NCBI GenBank assembly: GCA_020796225.1
Contig: CM036756.1
Location: 54,590,616 to 54,654,615 of the forward strand
Reading direction: 5' to 3'
Origin: Arion vulgaris
Taxonomy: Eukaryota > Mollusca > Gastropoda > Stylommatophora > Arionidae
DNA length: 64,000 nt
The stretch's first letter is position 1; each line of letters opens with the position of its first letter. The position numbers were made by a program, and so were the translations under genes. Below, piece after piece: positions 23,201-34,249 of this stretch. Below the pieces are notes generated by a model. That model saw only the letters and a program-made list of their open reading frames with translations, was not told the origin of the DNA and searched no databases.

Positions 23201-25945
23201 AAGGTTATATTATGTGACAAATTAAGTTTAAAGTTAAGGAATATCTGTATTATTAACATGTTAAATTAAGGTTATATTATGTGACAAATTAAGTTTAAAG
23301 TTAAGAAATATCAGTATTATTAACATGTTAAATTAAGGTTATATTATGTGACAAATTAAGTTTAAAGTTAAGAAATATCAGTATTATTAACATGCTAAAT
23401 TAAGGTTATATTATGTGACAAATTAAGTTTAAAGTTAAGAAATATCAGTATTATTAACATGCTAAATTAAGGTTATATTATGTGACAAATTAAGTTTAAA
23501 GTTAAGGAATATCAGTATTATTAACATGCTAAATCAAGGTTATATTATGTGACAAATTCAGTTTAAAGTTAAGAAATATCAGTATTATTAACATGCTAAA
23601 TTAAGGTTATATTATGTGACAAATTAAGTTTAAAGTTAAGAAATATCAGTATTATTAACATGTTAAATTAAGGTTATATTATGTGACAAATTAAGTTTAA
23701 AGTTAAGAAATATCAGTATTATTAACATGTTAAATTAAGGTTATATTATGTTACAAATTAAGTTTAAAGTTAAGAAATATCAGTATTATTAACATGCTAA
23801 ATCAAGGTTATATTATGTGACAAATTAAGTTTAAAGTTAAGAAATATCAGTATTATTAACATACTAAATCAAGGTTATATTATTGACAAATTAAGTTTAA
23901 AGTTAAGGAATACATATTATTAATGCTAAATCAGTATATTATGGACAATTCAGTTTAAAGTTAAGAAATATCAGTATTTAACATGCAAATCAAGGTATAT
24001 TATGTGACAAATTGTTTAGTTAGAATATCAGATTATAACATACTAAATCATTATATTGTACAAATTAAGTTTAAGTTAGGAATATGTATAATGCTAATGT
24101 ATATTGTGACAAATCAGTTTAAAGTTGAATATGTATTATTACATGTAAATCAAGGTTATATTATGTTACAAATTAGCTTAAAGTTAGAATATCAGATTGC
24201 ATAAATGCTAAACAGTTCATATTATGTTACAATTAGTTTAAAGTTAAGAAATATCAGTATTATTAACATGCTAAATCAGGTTATATTATTTCCAAATAGT
24301 AAAGTTAAGAAATATCAGTATTATTAAATGCTAAATAAGGTTATTTTGACAAATTAGCTTTAAAGTTAGGAATATCGTATATAAATACTAAATCACAGTT
24401 ATTTGACAAATTAAGCTTTAAGCTTAAGAATATCAGTTATTAACATGCTAAATAGTTATATGTGACAAATTAGTTAAAGTTAAGAAATATAGGCATTATT
24501 AACATGTTAATTAAGGTTCATATATCCGTTACAATTAGTTAGTAAAATTCGTATTATTAACATGCTAAAGGTTATATTATGACAAATTAAGTTAAGTTAA
24601 GGAATACGTATTATTAACATTAAATCAGTTACTTATGTGACAAATTAGTTATAGTTAGAAATTAGTATTATACATACTAAATCAGGTTATATTAGTGACA
24701 AATTAGAAGTTAAAACGTATATAAATGTAATCAAGGTTATTATGTAAATTAGTTTAAAAAGAATATCATTTTTAACACAATACATGTATTTATGTGACAA
24801 ATAAAGTTTAAGTTAGGAATATCGCATTTCAACAAATCAAGTTATATTATGTGACAAATTAAGTTTAAAGTTACAGAATATCAGTATTTAACATGCTAAA
24901 TCAGTTATATTATGTGACAAACTCAGTTTAGTTAAGAAATATCATATTAACATTTAAATCAAGGTTATATTATTTAAATTGTTAAAGTTAAGAAATATCA
25001 GATATTACATGCTAAATCAAGGTTATTTATTTACAAATTAAGTTTAAAGTTGGAAATTCATATTATTAACAGCCAATCAAGTCTATATATGTGACAAATT
25101 GTTAAGTTAAGATATCAGATTATTAAATACTAAATAGGGTTCCATTTGAAAAGCTTAAGTTAGGTAATATCTATTATAATAAATCAAGGTTATATAGTGA
25201 CATTCAGTTTACCAGAATTCAGTATTTAAATGTTAAATCAGGTATATTCAAATTAGTTTAAAGTTAAGAAATTCTATTATAACATGCTAAATCAAGGTTA
25301 TATTATGTTACAAATTAAGTTTAAAGTTAAGAAATATCAGTATTATTAACATGCTAAATCAAGGTTATATTATGTTACAAATTAAGTTTAAAGTTAAGAA
25401 ATATCAGTATTATTAACATGCTAAATCAAGGTTATATTATGTTACAAATTAAGTTTAAAGCTAAAGAATATCAGTATTATTAACATGCTAAATCAAGGTT
25501 ATATTATGTGACAAATTAAGTTTAAAGTTAAGGAATATCAGTATTATTAACATGCTAAATAAGGTTATATTATGTGACAAATCAGTTAAGTTAAAAATCA
25601 GTATTATAACAAATAAGGTTATATATGTTACAATTAAGTAAATTAATATTATTATTAACAGCTAAATATTATATTTGACAATAAGTTTAATGAAAACGTA
25701 TTATAACTCAATCAAGGTTATATTATGTGACAAATTAAGTTTAAAGTTAAGAAATATCAGTATTATTAACATGCTAAATCAAGGTTATATTATGTTACAA
25801 ATTAAGTTTAAAGTTAAGAAATATCAGTATTATTAACATACTAAATCAAGGTTATACTATGTTACAAGTTAAGTTTAAAGTTATGGAATATCAATATTAT
25901 TAACATTTTTCATCAATAAATAACCATGAACGCATAGAATGGAGT
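20285..25945 (-). repeat. Rep-G copy massively expanded (67-bp satellite)
   Basis: Both edges match the unexpanded Rep-G family on the minus strand. The left edge 'cattttaaaaacaacacatg' is the inverse of 'gtgttgtttttaaaatg' at 59140, and the right edge 'aacatttttcatcaataaat' is the inverse of 'attgatgaaaagtgtt' at 58637. The interior is the 67-bp array. Confidence 0.85.
20312..25905 (-). repeat. 67-bp satellite array (about 83 copies)
   Basis: Unit contains 'acatgctaaatcaaggttat', 'attatgtgacaaattaagtt' and 'taaagttaagaaatatcagt'. Variants (tcaagg/ttaagg, gtgac/gttac, aattaag/aattcag, aagaaat/aaggaat) recur in blocks, for example the blocks starting at 22380 and 23010 repeat each other over many units, which shows higher-order duplication. 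Copies in about 23880-25260 and 25555-25715 are riddled with small deletions. Confidence 0.95.
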
Positions 25946-26439
25946 AAAATTGAAAAAAAGCGTATAGTGTTATATCAAACATATACAAAAATCAGCCCCC
26001 ATCCAACAGGAATTTTCGATTTGTCTGCCAAGCTATTCAGTTTTATTTTACCGGGAGCTGCGGTCAATGTCTTCTTCTGACATGGGTTACCATATACAGT
26101 GTACCATTCACGTGTCTCTAGCAGGTGTCACCACAACTAACCAGCTATCCAACTGTCATTTCAACTATTATATCGATTCTTGCTTTTAGTCTGTAGCAAC
26201 CGGTAGATAAGAAATTTAGTCCAAAGACCTTACAAACACCATATCTCTCTCTCTCTCTCTCTGCCTTTTTACCCCAAACACCATATCTCTCTCTCTCTCT
26301 CTCTGCCTTTTTACCCCAAACACCATATCTAATCAAGTCGAATCCCACATCAAAACGAGGTGTTCTGATGACTTCTTTCACCTTAACCCTAGCTCTCGGT
26401 AACATAAGACGGTTCGGTTTAGTCTTGAAATCGAAAATT
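25946..26439. repeat. Unassigned interval with duplicated (CT)n segment
   Basis: At 26235-26330 a segment with '(ct)n' plus 'gcctttttaccccaaacacc' occurs twice in tandem. Otherwise no recognised feature. Confidence 0.5.
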
Positions 26440-26675
26440 CCAGTTGATATGGGCTGAATTTTATGTATATTTTTTATTGAATGCTGTAAGCTTTATTGCG
26501 GAACTTTATTTATACATGCTAGATGGATGTTTTAAAATTTTTTTATTGATGAATAGTGTTAATAATACCGACATTTCCTAACATTTTATTTAATGTGTGA
26601 CTTATTGTAACCTTGTTTTCGCGTGCTTTTTTGAAAACGAAGTCATCGTTATCTAACAATACTGGAATGCAAGGG
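26440..26675 (+). repeat. Rep-G, unexpanded copy
   Basis: Contains once, in order, 'attgatgaatagtgttaata', 'ataccgacatttcctaac', 'atgtgtgacttattgtaacc' and 'ttgttttcgcgtgc'. This order matches the reverse complement of one 67-bp satellite unit (20312-25905) and the flanks plus unit of the 59-bp array at 58640-59117. Type unknown; possibly a MITE, but I find no clear terminal repeats. Confidence 0.8.
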
Positions 26676-26934
26676 TCATGTTACGTGACTTGTCGGATTT
26701 CCGGGAATCTCCACTTGAACTGAAGGTTCTATCACTATAGAGGGCTGTAAATCGGTATCGGTGCGCAGAACGAACAAATGCAACAACGTTTTGACTAATA
26801 TGCGTCTTGGTCCTGCCTGCTCAAGCGAAGCACGATTCATCTCTGCGCCCCATATACCACAAATTAGACACATATTCCGCTAGTAACTTGTCAGCTTGGT
26901 TAGGAACGAAAACTTGCCATATATGCGCCAGTAT
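26676..26934. other. No recognisable feature
   Basis: Nothing identified in this interval. Confidence 0.3.
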
Positions 26935-27340
26935 GGTCAATGTTTATTCTTTCTTTCTTGTCTCCAATCCTGTTTTGCCTCACACTGTCAGGATAAGAAG
27001 AGATATCTAGAACAGGACCTTGCGTGTGTGTCATTAATGCTGTCTTTCGTCGCCACTGTTATCTCTGAGGTTCACCTTTTGTGTCGCCGGCCTTTTGATT
27101 TGTATCATTTGTATGGGAGCAACATTGCTCTTTGAGGTGCACTATCTGTTGTAATCTGCTTATGTGGCCGAACCATTTAATTTGTTGTTTCTTGATGAAG
27201 TTCAGTACTGATGTTGTACCCACTTTTTCCTGATGTCTTCATTTCTCAACCGGTCTCTTCTTGTTACTTTCCCCAGCATTCATGCGTAGACACTTCATCT
27301 CTGTCGTGACTAGTTTTCTTGTCAATGTTTATTAAAACTT
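26935..27340 (-). mobile_element. LINE-V 3' fragment
   Basis: Minus-strand relic closely similar to 12690-13040: 'cttatgtggccgaaccattt' and 'tttgttgtttcttgatgaag' are the antisense of the 'KKQQIKWFGHI' region, and 'gtctttcgtcgccactgtta' follows. Stops and frameshifts are present. Confidence 0.78.
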
Positions 27341-27734
27341 GTAAAACTGGCTTATCAGCCCCAGCGTAGCTCGATATCTACCGGGTACGATGTGCACTCA
27401 CTTTATACCTGATTAAATACGTTTATGTGAAGGAAATGTTCAACTCCATGTCTTTTTATATGACATGATTTTATTCTTCTTCTCTGTACATTCTACATCA
27501 ACCACTTGTGAAACAACTCTTTGTTGTCTGTATGTAATTTCTAGCTTAAAGTGTCAGTTCGTTATGTCGGTTAGGTGTCTTCATACCGATCTAGATCAAT
27601 ACATCAGATTCTACATGCTTGTTATTCGTGTTCGTTTGCCTATGTTGCGGGAAAAAAATATATTGACCTTGGGAATCCATCCCACGTTACCATTTTCTCA
27701 CTATATTTTTCTATGAAAAGGATTTAGAGACATA
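27341..27734. other. No recognisable feature
   Basis: No motif seen; an 83-codon open frame here has no recognisable family. Confidence 0.3.
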
Positions 27735-28215
27735 CAAGTAGACCATTATACAATAAATACGAGATACTTATAAAACGCACGATTATCATATAAACACTAC
27801 AACGATATTCCCTTATAAAACGACGAGTTATCCATATAAAACACTACCAAACAGATATTACTCTTATAAACGACGAGTTATCCCATATAAAACACTACCA
27901 AACAGAGTATTACTCTTATAAAACGACGAGTTATCCCATATAAACACTACCAAACAGAGTATTACTCTTATAAAACGACGAGTTATCCATATAAAACACT
28001 ACCAAACAGAGTATTACTCTTATAAAACGCACGAGTTATCCCATATAAAACACTACCAAACAGATATTACTCTTATAAAACGACGAGTTATCCCATATAA
28101 AACACTACCAAACAGTATTATCTTATAAAACGACAAGTTATCCCATATAAAACACTACCAAACAGAGTATTAGTCTTATAAAACGCACGAGTTATCCCAT
28201 ATAAAACACTACCAA
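27735..28215. repeat. 54-bp minisatellite array
   Basis: About nine copies of a unit containing 'ataaaacactaccaaacaga', 'gtattactcttataaaacg' and 'cacgagttatcccat'. Copies differ mainly by 1-3 base deletions (cgcacgag/cgacgag, cagagtatt/cagatatt). Confidence 0.92.
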
Positions 28216-28337
28216 ACAACTAAATTAACATGCATTCAACAAACCTGAAACACTCATCCTAATTGAACAACGGTTACTCCTTTAGCCACAAGCACATTTA
28301 TATTTCACACAAAAGAACAATGCTTTATTATATATAT

Positions 28338-28437
28338 GATAGAAAGTTCAGTGAACGCTGGCTTATATAAATAGAATACATGTATATACGTCAATCACAT
28401 TTCTTTATCACTTCACGATCGTGAACTTTCTATTGAC
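28338..28437. repeat. Inverted repeat pair, possible small MITE
   Basis: 'atagaaagttca' near 28340 is inverted as 'tgaactttctat' near 28423, about 100 bases end to end, with 'gtgaacg' and 'cgatcgtg' continuing the symmetry imperfectly. No clear target duplication. The surrounding 28216-28534 interval holds nothing else that I recognise. Confidence 0.45.
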
Positions 28438-28534
28438 AATATTATACAGGGGGCAAGAACTATGGACTATATCATATATTCTCTTCGTGTCCAGTTGAGA
28501 CATAAGGCTGCCACAAAAGAATTTTATTGTTGCT

Positions 28535-28815
28535 GTTCTTCTTTTTCTTCTTCGAACGCTCCATATCGATCACTTGTTAACTACTGTGTGTGATGTCTAT
28601 CTGATCTGAGCCTAAGAACGATTGTACGTTGTGCCAGTTATGCGCCTACAAGTAGGCCAGCACATCTAATTTCTGCATTGCTTTTTATTTACTAAGGTAG
28701 CTTCCCTAGGCACTACCTCAGACGCCACATACGACGTGTCTTGTAGGTCGCAGTGGTACTATTCTTTGCTTCTCTTGCGGGCCCCGGCAACACACGGGCG
28801 CTGCTACCTTTTATG
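28535..28815 (-). repeat. Rep-A, unexpanded minus-strand copy
   Basis: Reverse complement gives 'gaagcaaagaatagtaccac', 'tgcgacctacaagacacgtc', 'gcctacttgtaggcgcataa' and a GAA-rich 3' end. The segment amplified at 6421-8332 is present here once. Confidence 0.8.
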
Positions 28816-29107
28816 AATTGTTTCCACGCCAGGACACCATCTTAAAATTTGACTCTCCATCCACCTCTCATCAACATGTATAATTAGGACGTCTTAGTAT
28901 CCGCTGTCCATTGGAGAGCTGTCATAGAAACTGCCCTCCTGGCATACGATACGACACACATCGCTAATTCATCTCCACTGTCGTATTTTTAAAGATGGTC
29001 GCCAATGATGTACATCTTGTTTGTTTTAATAGCTCTTCATATTCTGCCGTATTTTGCCAGAAAATGTTATGTATAAATTTATATCAATTATTATTTCTTT
29101 TTAAAAA

Positions 29108-29375
29108 GGACACTTTTCTTACCTCGAGATATGTTGGGGAATAGGGTGTTAGGCCCGTATTTTACATTGACCATCCACACACGATTTGTGATTTGGTCAA
29201 CATCACGTCGGCTGCCTTTACTTCCCAGGTCTATTCCTGGCACCCAATTGAGGCTAGGTCGACTTGACATTCGTTACGGTCGGAAAAATATTCCGCGCTC
29301 ACTGTGGAATTGAACCCGAACTGCAAGTCAAAGAAGCAAGTTGACTAACAACTTCGCTATTGCAGTTCTCCATAC
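29108..29375 (-). mobile_element. SINE-C, full length
   Basis: The best SINE-C copy. On the reverse complement the head has 'aatagcgaagttgttagtc' (A box) and 'gggttcaattccac' (B box) at 29300-29372, then the body with 'gtgatgttgaccaaatcac' and the 3' end at 'cctcgaggtaag'-like sequence. The GGTGTTAGGCCCGTAT segment amplified at 4715-4915 is single here. Confidence 0.85.
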
Positions 29376-29384
29376 ACATGTTTT

Positions 29385-29646
29385 AGCGCAAAGTGAATGA
29401 GGGAGACTCTGTGGTAAGAACGTTAGGTTTTTCTTAGTCTCTCGTTTTAAATGTACCCGGTTCGTTCCTCGCGAGGTGAAATCGGAATATTTTTCGAGAG
29501 ATCCATGATTATTGTTGGTGCGATCGTGTTACTAGTGCTATCAGAGACTACGTTAAACTGTGTACTTTAGCGAGAGATCCATGATTATTGTTGGTGCGAT
29601 CGTGTTACTAGTGCTATCAGAGACTACGTTAAACTGTGTACTTTAG
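29385..29646 (+). mobile_element. SINE-F 5' part with a 75-bp tandem duplication
   Basis: Starts 'gggagactctgtggtaag' and 'gtacccggttcgttcctcg', as in the SINE-F head, followed by 'gagagatccatgattattgt'. The segment from 'gagagatccatg' to 'aactgtgtacttta' is present twice in tandem (29497-29571, 29572-29646). The 3' part and AATC tail are missing. Confidence 0.7.
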
Positions 29647-29649
29647 AGA

Positions 29650-30065
29650 ACCCACTAAATTCTATGATAATACAATAGTTCTATATTTACATGTTACTAA
29701 ATTCTATAGATAATACAATAGTTCTATATTTACATGTTACTAAATTCTATAGATAATACAATAGTTCTATATTTATATGTTACTAAATTCTATAGATAAT
29801 ACAATAGTTCTATATTTACATGTTACTAAATTCTATAGATAATACAATAGTTCTATATTTACATGATACTAAATTCTATAGATAATACAATAGTTCTATA
29901 TTTATATGTTACTAAATTCTATAGATAATACAATAGTTCTATATTTACATGTTACTAAATCTCTATGAAATGACAATCGTGGCATATCCAAAGGACTGAG
30001 CCATCAACCACAGTACTAAATTCTATAGATACTCAATAGTTCTATATCTACATGTCGCTAAATTT
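29650..30065. repeat. 43-bp array with an embedded SINE-B scrap
   Basis: About eight copies of 'actaaattctatagataata' plus 'caatagttctatatttacat'. Between the last copies (29968-30013) lies a SINE-B 3' piece, 'aatcgtggcatatccaaagg' and 'gccatcaaccacagta'. A further solitary unit appears at 31370-31400. Confidence 0.9.
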
Positions 30066-30129
30066 ATTAAAGAGCATGAAGAGCCGAGAAGACCATCATG
30101 GAATAATCTTAACCATTGGAAGGTTTATA

Positions 30130-31200
30130 AGGTTTTTCTGATATTTTTCATGCCGCCCATCTTATATTTGATCTATCACCTCATCAAATGTATATTGATG
30201 TCTAGTATCCGCTGTCCATTGAGGCTGAAAAGCTGATCTGGATCGATACGACACAGCTAATTCAGTCACTGTCGTTTTTAAGATGGTGCAATGATGTAAT
30301 TTGATTGTTATAGCTCTTCATTCTGACCTATTTTATGAAAAGTTATATAAAAATCAGATTATTCTTTAAAAGACACTTTTCTTACCTCAAGAAGATAATA
30401 AGTTGGGAATAGATGTTAGGCCGTATTTATTACATCAAAGATTCTGATTTGGAACATAGTATGATTTAAACCATGTTTTCGGAAATTGAAAGGCAGTGAT
30501 CTGAATTGTTATTCGAAATATTCCTCATGTAAGAATAACCCGAACTGAAGTCAAAGAAAATTGATACAACTTGCTATTGCAGTCTCCATAAGAACAACTT
30601 TTAGCATAATGAGAACTTGAAACTTAGGTTTTTAATTTCGTTTAAATCCGTTCGTCTCATGAAATCGAATATTTTTACGAGAGATCCATGATTATTGTTG
30701 GATCGATGTTACTAGTGCTATCAGGAACAGTTACAAGCTTTGCTATTAGCAGAGTCCAGATTATTGTGGACGTGTTACTAGTGCTATCAGAATACGTTAA
30801 ACTCTTTGAACCACTAATTCTATGATATATGTTCATGAATCATGTTACTAAATTCTATAGATCATAGTCTATATTAGATACTCAATTCTATAGATATACA
30901 TATTATATTTAATTTCTAAATTCTAATATTCAAGTTCTATTTTACATTAAAATGCTATAGATAATAGTGTTCTATATTTACATGATTAAATTCTATAAAA
31001 TACATATTCATATTTTATGTTATAAATTTTATAGATATCAATAGTTCTATTTTACATGTTACTAAATTCTACAAATTAAATCGCATATCCAGATGCCATC
31101 AACACAGTACTAAATTTATGATGCTACTTAAATAGGTTCTGTATTACATGTCGTATTCATAAAAGACATGAAAGCCGAAACCAATTATGGAATAAGGCAT
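30130..31200. repeat. Deletion-riddled second copy of 28805-30125
   Basis: Landmarks in the same order as the first block: 'gtatccgctgtccattg' (30207), 'acacttttcttacctc' (30372), 'agatccatgattattgttgg' (30684), 'gttactagtgctatcag' (30705), eroded 43-bp units (30840-31070) and 'catatccagatgccatcaac' (31083). It is about 250 bases shorter, nearly all through scattered small deletions. Confidence 0.75.
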
Positions 31201-31375
31201 ACCGGCAAGAGAAGAAGAGGAAGACCACAGAGAAGATGGATTCAGGATGTAACTGATGGTTTGAACATGACGGCTGCAGAGGCAGAACATCTGGCACATG
31301 AGAGAGAGAAATTCCGGAGGACTGTTGGGGTGACAAAGTTCTGCTCAGGACAATATATTTGATGATAATGAAATT
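31165..31375 (+). mobile_element. LINE-U 3' terminus
   Basis: Encodes 'GKRRRGRPQRRWIQDVTDGL', then 'NMTAAEAEHLAHEREKFRRT', a stop and a short '(atg)n' tail. This is the C-terminal end of a LINE ORF2, the same family as 49335-49640 and 39318-40165. The 64-codon open frame is only this tail; there is no complete gene. Confidence 0.85.
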
Positions 31376-31664
31376 CTATAGATAATACAGTAGTTTTTCT
31401 ATTTGCTCCCAATAACATGGTTACTACATAACAAATAATAAAGATACAATTATTGTTATACCGTACTAGATAGAACTTTACCTCCCAAGATCTCCGAACA
31501 ATTAATAACAATATGACCATTAATAATGTATTATACCAACAGTGTATCGCTCAGTTAACTTTGACCGTTGCCAGTTCCAAGCTCGAGTGAGAAAGTAGAG
31601 GTCTTGTGTGTGAGACCAGCTACTACAAAACATTTAGTTTCATAGCTGCATAAATTAGCAGGAG
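31376..31664. other. No recognisable feature apart from one 43-bp unit
   Basis: A solitary unit of the 29650 array lies at 31370-31400; the remainder is unassigned. Confidence 0.35.
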
Positions 31665-31862
31665 AGAAAAAGAAATTAAGATATAGTGCGCATACCATGA
31701 GAAGAAATGAACAAAGAATCACCACAAAGAGTTCAAAGAGTTCAAGAAAGAAAGGACGCCCTTGGAAAATCCTGAAACAAACTTTACTGAGAGAGATGAG
31801 AAATATTGGAGCAAATTCTATAGCAGTTGAACGAGTTAACCAGTATATAGCTTTATGAAGAA
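31665..31862 (+). mobile_element. LINE-X C-terminal fragment
   Basis: Contains 'ttcaagaaagaaaggacgcc' and 'ctgaaacaaactttactgag', encoding '[19 protein letters not shown]', colinear with 62745-62800 and 57830-57890. Only about 200 bases remain. Confidence 0.75.
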
Positions 31863-31864
31863 AT

Positions 31865-32690
31865 TACTCTTATGTCAAAGCTAGAAGACCTGGATTTTGC
31901 GGACGATCTCGCCTTGTTTTCGCATAGACTACAAGACATGCAGGAAAAGTGGATGCTCTGGCACAAACTGCACAACGAGTCGGCCTTAAAATCAGTCAAG
32001 AGAAGACTAAAGTAATGCGTAGCAACAACATACAGCAAGATCCAATACTGATTGAGGGAAGGGACATAGAAGATGTGGATGAATTTGTCTACCTTGGAAG
32101 TAAGATCAGCAGATCAGGAGGTACAGATGAGGACATTAAGGCTAGGATTAGGAAGGCCCGACAGGCCTTTGCGATCCTGCACATGGTGTGGAAGTCCGCT
32201 GCCATCTCCACGAAAACAAAGCTCAGGATTTTCAGCTCAAATGTAAAGTCGGTGTTGCTGTATGGCTCGGAAACTTGGCGAGTCACTAGGGCAAATACAA
32301 TAAGATCCAGACCTTTGTCAACGGATGTTTGCGGCGGATTCTCAGATTGAAATGGTATGATAGAGTTACAAACACGGATCTGTGGATAGGAACAGGGCAG
32401 GAACCTATGATGACACAGGTCAAGAGGAGAAGATGGCGATGGATAGGCCATACCTTGCGGAAGACACAGTCGAGTGTCACTAGACAGGTGCTCGATGGAA
32501 CCGCAGGGAAAACGAAAAGAGGACGCCCTAAGCAGACTTGGAGACGAGGTCTTACTGAGGAGCTGAAGAGTGCTCAATTGACCTGGGAGACCATAAAAAT
32601 AACAGCCAGAGACTGAGAAGAGTGGCGAACAACTGTTGAGGCCCTATGCTCCACGAGGAGCGGAGAGGATTAATGATGATGATGATGAAG
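31865..32690 (+). pseudogene. LINE-Y ORF2, reverse transcriptase palm to C-terminus
   Basis: Starts within the reverse transcriptase with the catalytic motif FADD (31896-31907, 'DFADDLALF'). It continues through a frameshift to 'RVGLKISQEKTKVM', 'VDEFVYLGSKISRSGG', 'SVLLYGSETW', a second frameshift near 32300, 'RRRWRWIGHTLRK', 'KRGRPKQTWRRGL' and a tail ending in '(atg)n' at 32672-32688. This is the second half of a typical LINE ORF2; the endonuclease and RT fingers are absent. At least two frameshifts and an in-frame stop make it dead. Confidence 0.9.
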
Positions 32691-32699
32691 TATAAAATG

Positions 32700-32960
32700 A
32701 ATAATTAAATAATAAACATACAACAATCCGACGCTTCGACCGCAGGTCTTTTTCAAGGGTACAAATACAAAAAATGAATGCTAAATAAACTAAAACGTAG
32801 ATGTAAATGAGAAGGATGACTACAGATGAATATGTTATAGTATGGGTACTCTGTACTTCCACACTGGTCACAATCCCAGAAAGAAGGTCTGTTACAGGTT
32901 GAGTGAATGAGGGTAGTCGAGCCAATACTGGACACGGTACAACCAGAAAGAGATCTGTGT
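32700..32960 (-). mobile_element. Possible Penelope-like fragment, Rep-P
   Basis: Near 32717, 'caatccgacgcttcgaccgc' followed by 'aggtctttttcaagg' is the antisense of the 'GGTCGAAACGTCGGATTG'-type motif. Related motifs occur at 16276, 16472 and 48695. There is no coding evidence. Confidence 0.4.
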
Positions 32961-33958
32961 CATTGTCACTAATATACCTCAGTCATTCATATCCACGTGC
33001 TCTTCCTCCCTCTGTCTTAATCAAGTCGATATTAAATTGGTGTGGTTATCTAAATATTCTTCCTCAAAGAATACATGTTTTTATAGCAAAGCAACATATA
33101 AACACAACAACAAAATGTATACATAAAAAAACAGAAATTTAACACATAAATAAATGTCCCCCTTCCCAATATCTCTTCCCTTCTACTATAACGTACCTAA
33201 CGTTTCCATTCGGGTTTATCTCCACAAGAAATATAAACACAACTTGATCTACTATGCAAGTCTATGTGTCTAGTACTGATGGGTCTCTGATAATTGTGAT
33301 GATGGAGACTTTAATGTCTTTAGGAGACAGTATGTCCCAGTGCTACTCTGATGTATATCTCCGGTTAGAGTTCTCTGCTGGTATCTTATTTCTCATGTCT
33401 GGTTCTCTTCTGGTGGTTTCTGATCTCTGGTTTTTCATCTACTGCTGATTCTGGTTATAATTCTGTCTTCTATAGGATCAGACTTATAGCCCCTGTTTCG
33501 TCATTCTTTGCTTCTAGCTCTGAGAGTAAGTGAGTGTCTGGGTGTGTGAGATGTGAGAGTCTCTCTTCTATCTCTGGTTTCTCATCTGTCTCTCTGTCTA
33601 CTTCTGTCTGTCTTCTGTATGACCAGACTATCTTGTAGTGACATTTATTTTTTTTGGCTTACTAGCTCTCGGTCAGACTTTTATCTCTAGCTTTAAGTGT
33701 GTGATTCTAATTCTCTTCTTTTCATTTCCTACTGCATCTGTGCTCGACCAGGATATACATGGTATCTCCCTTGCCAAGCATCTCTTTGATATTGACGTCA
33801 AAAGCTACGATGAATTCTTTCAAGATCGCAAAATGGCGACAGCCAGCCCAGACTGTAGTCCTCCATAAGCTAAAATTAGTCATAATTCGACAGTTACTTG
33901 TCTACGAATTGTGTGAGATCAAACGACAAAGCCGCACTGCAACAATATTTCTGTCCAA
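32961..33958. other. Unassigned interval, TCTG-rich in the middle
   Basis: From about 33280 to 33720 the strand is rich in 'tctctg', 'ctgtct' and 'ggtttct' without a clean period. It may be a decayed tandem repeat. No gene recognised. Confidence 0.35.
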
Positions 33959-34249
33959 TTGTCAACCAGGGTTGCCAATTTCGCTTTTTAAAGCCAGATT
34001 GGAGAAATTTTGCCTTTTTTTAAAGTGGTTGGCTTAAAAAAAAGTGTGTGGATTTTTGACCTTTTTTTCATATGCACACTTTTATTTTCTAAAAATGTGT
34101 ATAATTCTTAAGACCAAATTGGGCAAATATACTTAATATATGTTTTCTTTTGGTTTTGGTTGGTATTGTTAAAAAAAATATGTTTAGTACTAAGGATTAT
34201 CAAATATTATGGAAAGTTACACCACTTCATTCTTTTTTTTTCTCCCACC

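Larger units (their letters stand above)
28805..30125. repeat. Source copy of a 1.3-kb direct duplication
   Basis: This block (end of Rep-A, unknown spacer, SINE-C, SINE-F, 43-bp array, SINE-B scrap) is repeated in the same order at 30130-31200. This copy has intact internal elements, whereas the second is shortened throughout by small deletions. Confidence 0.8.

Noticed and set aside
31853..32616. Functional reverse transcriptase gene
   Set aside because: Clear RT motifs, but frameshifts, a stop and missing N-terminal half show a relic.
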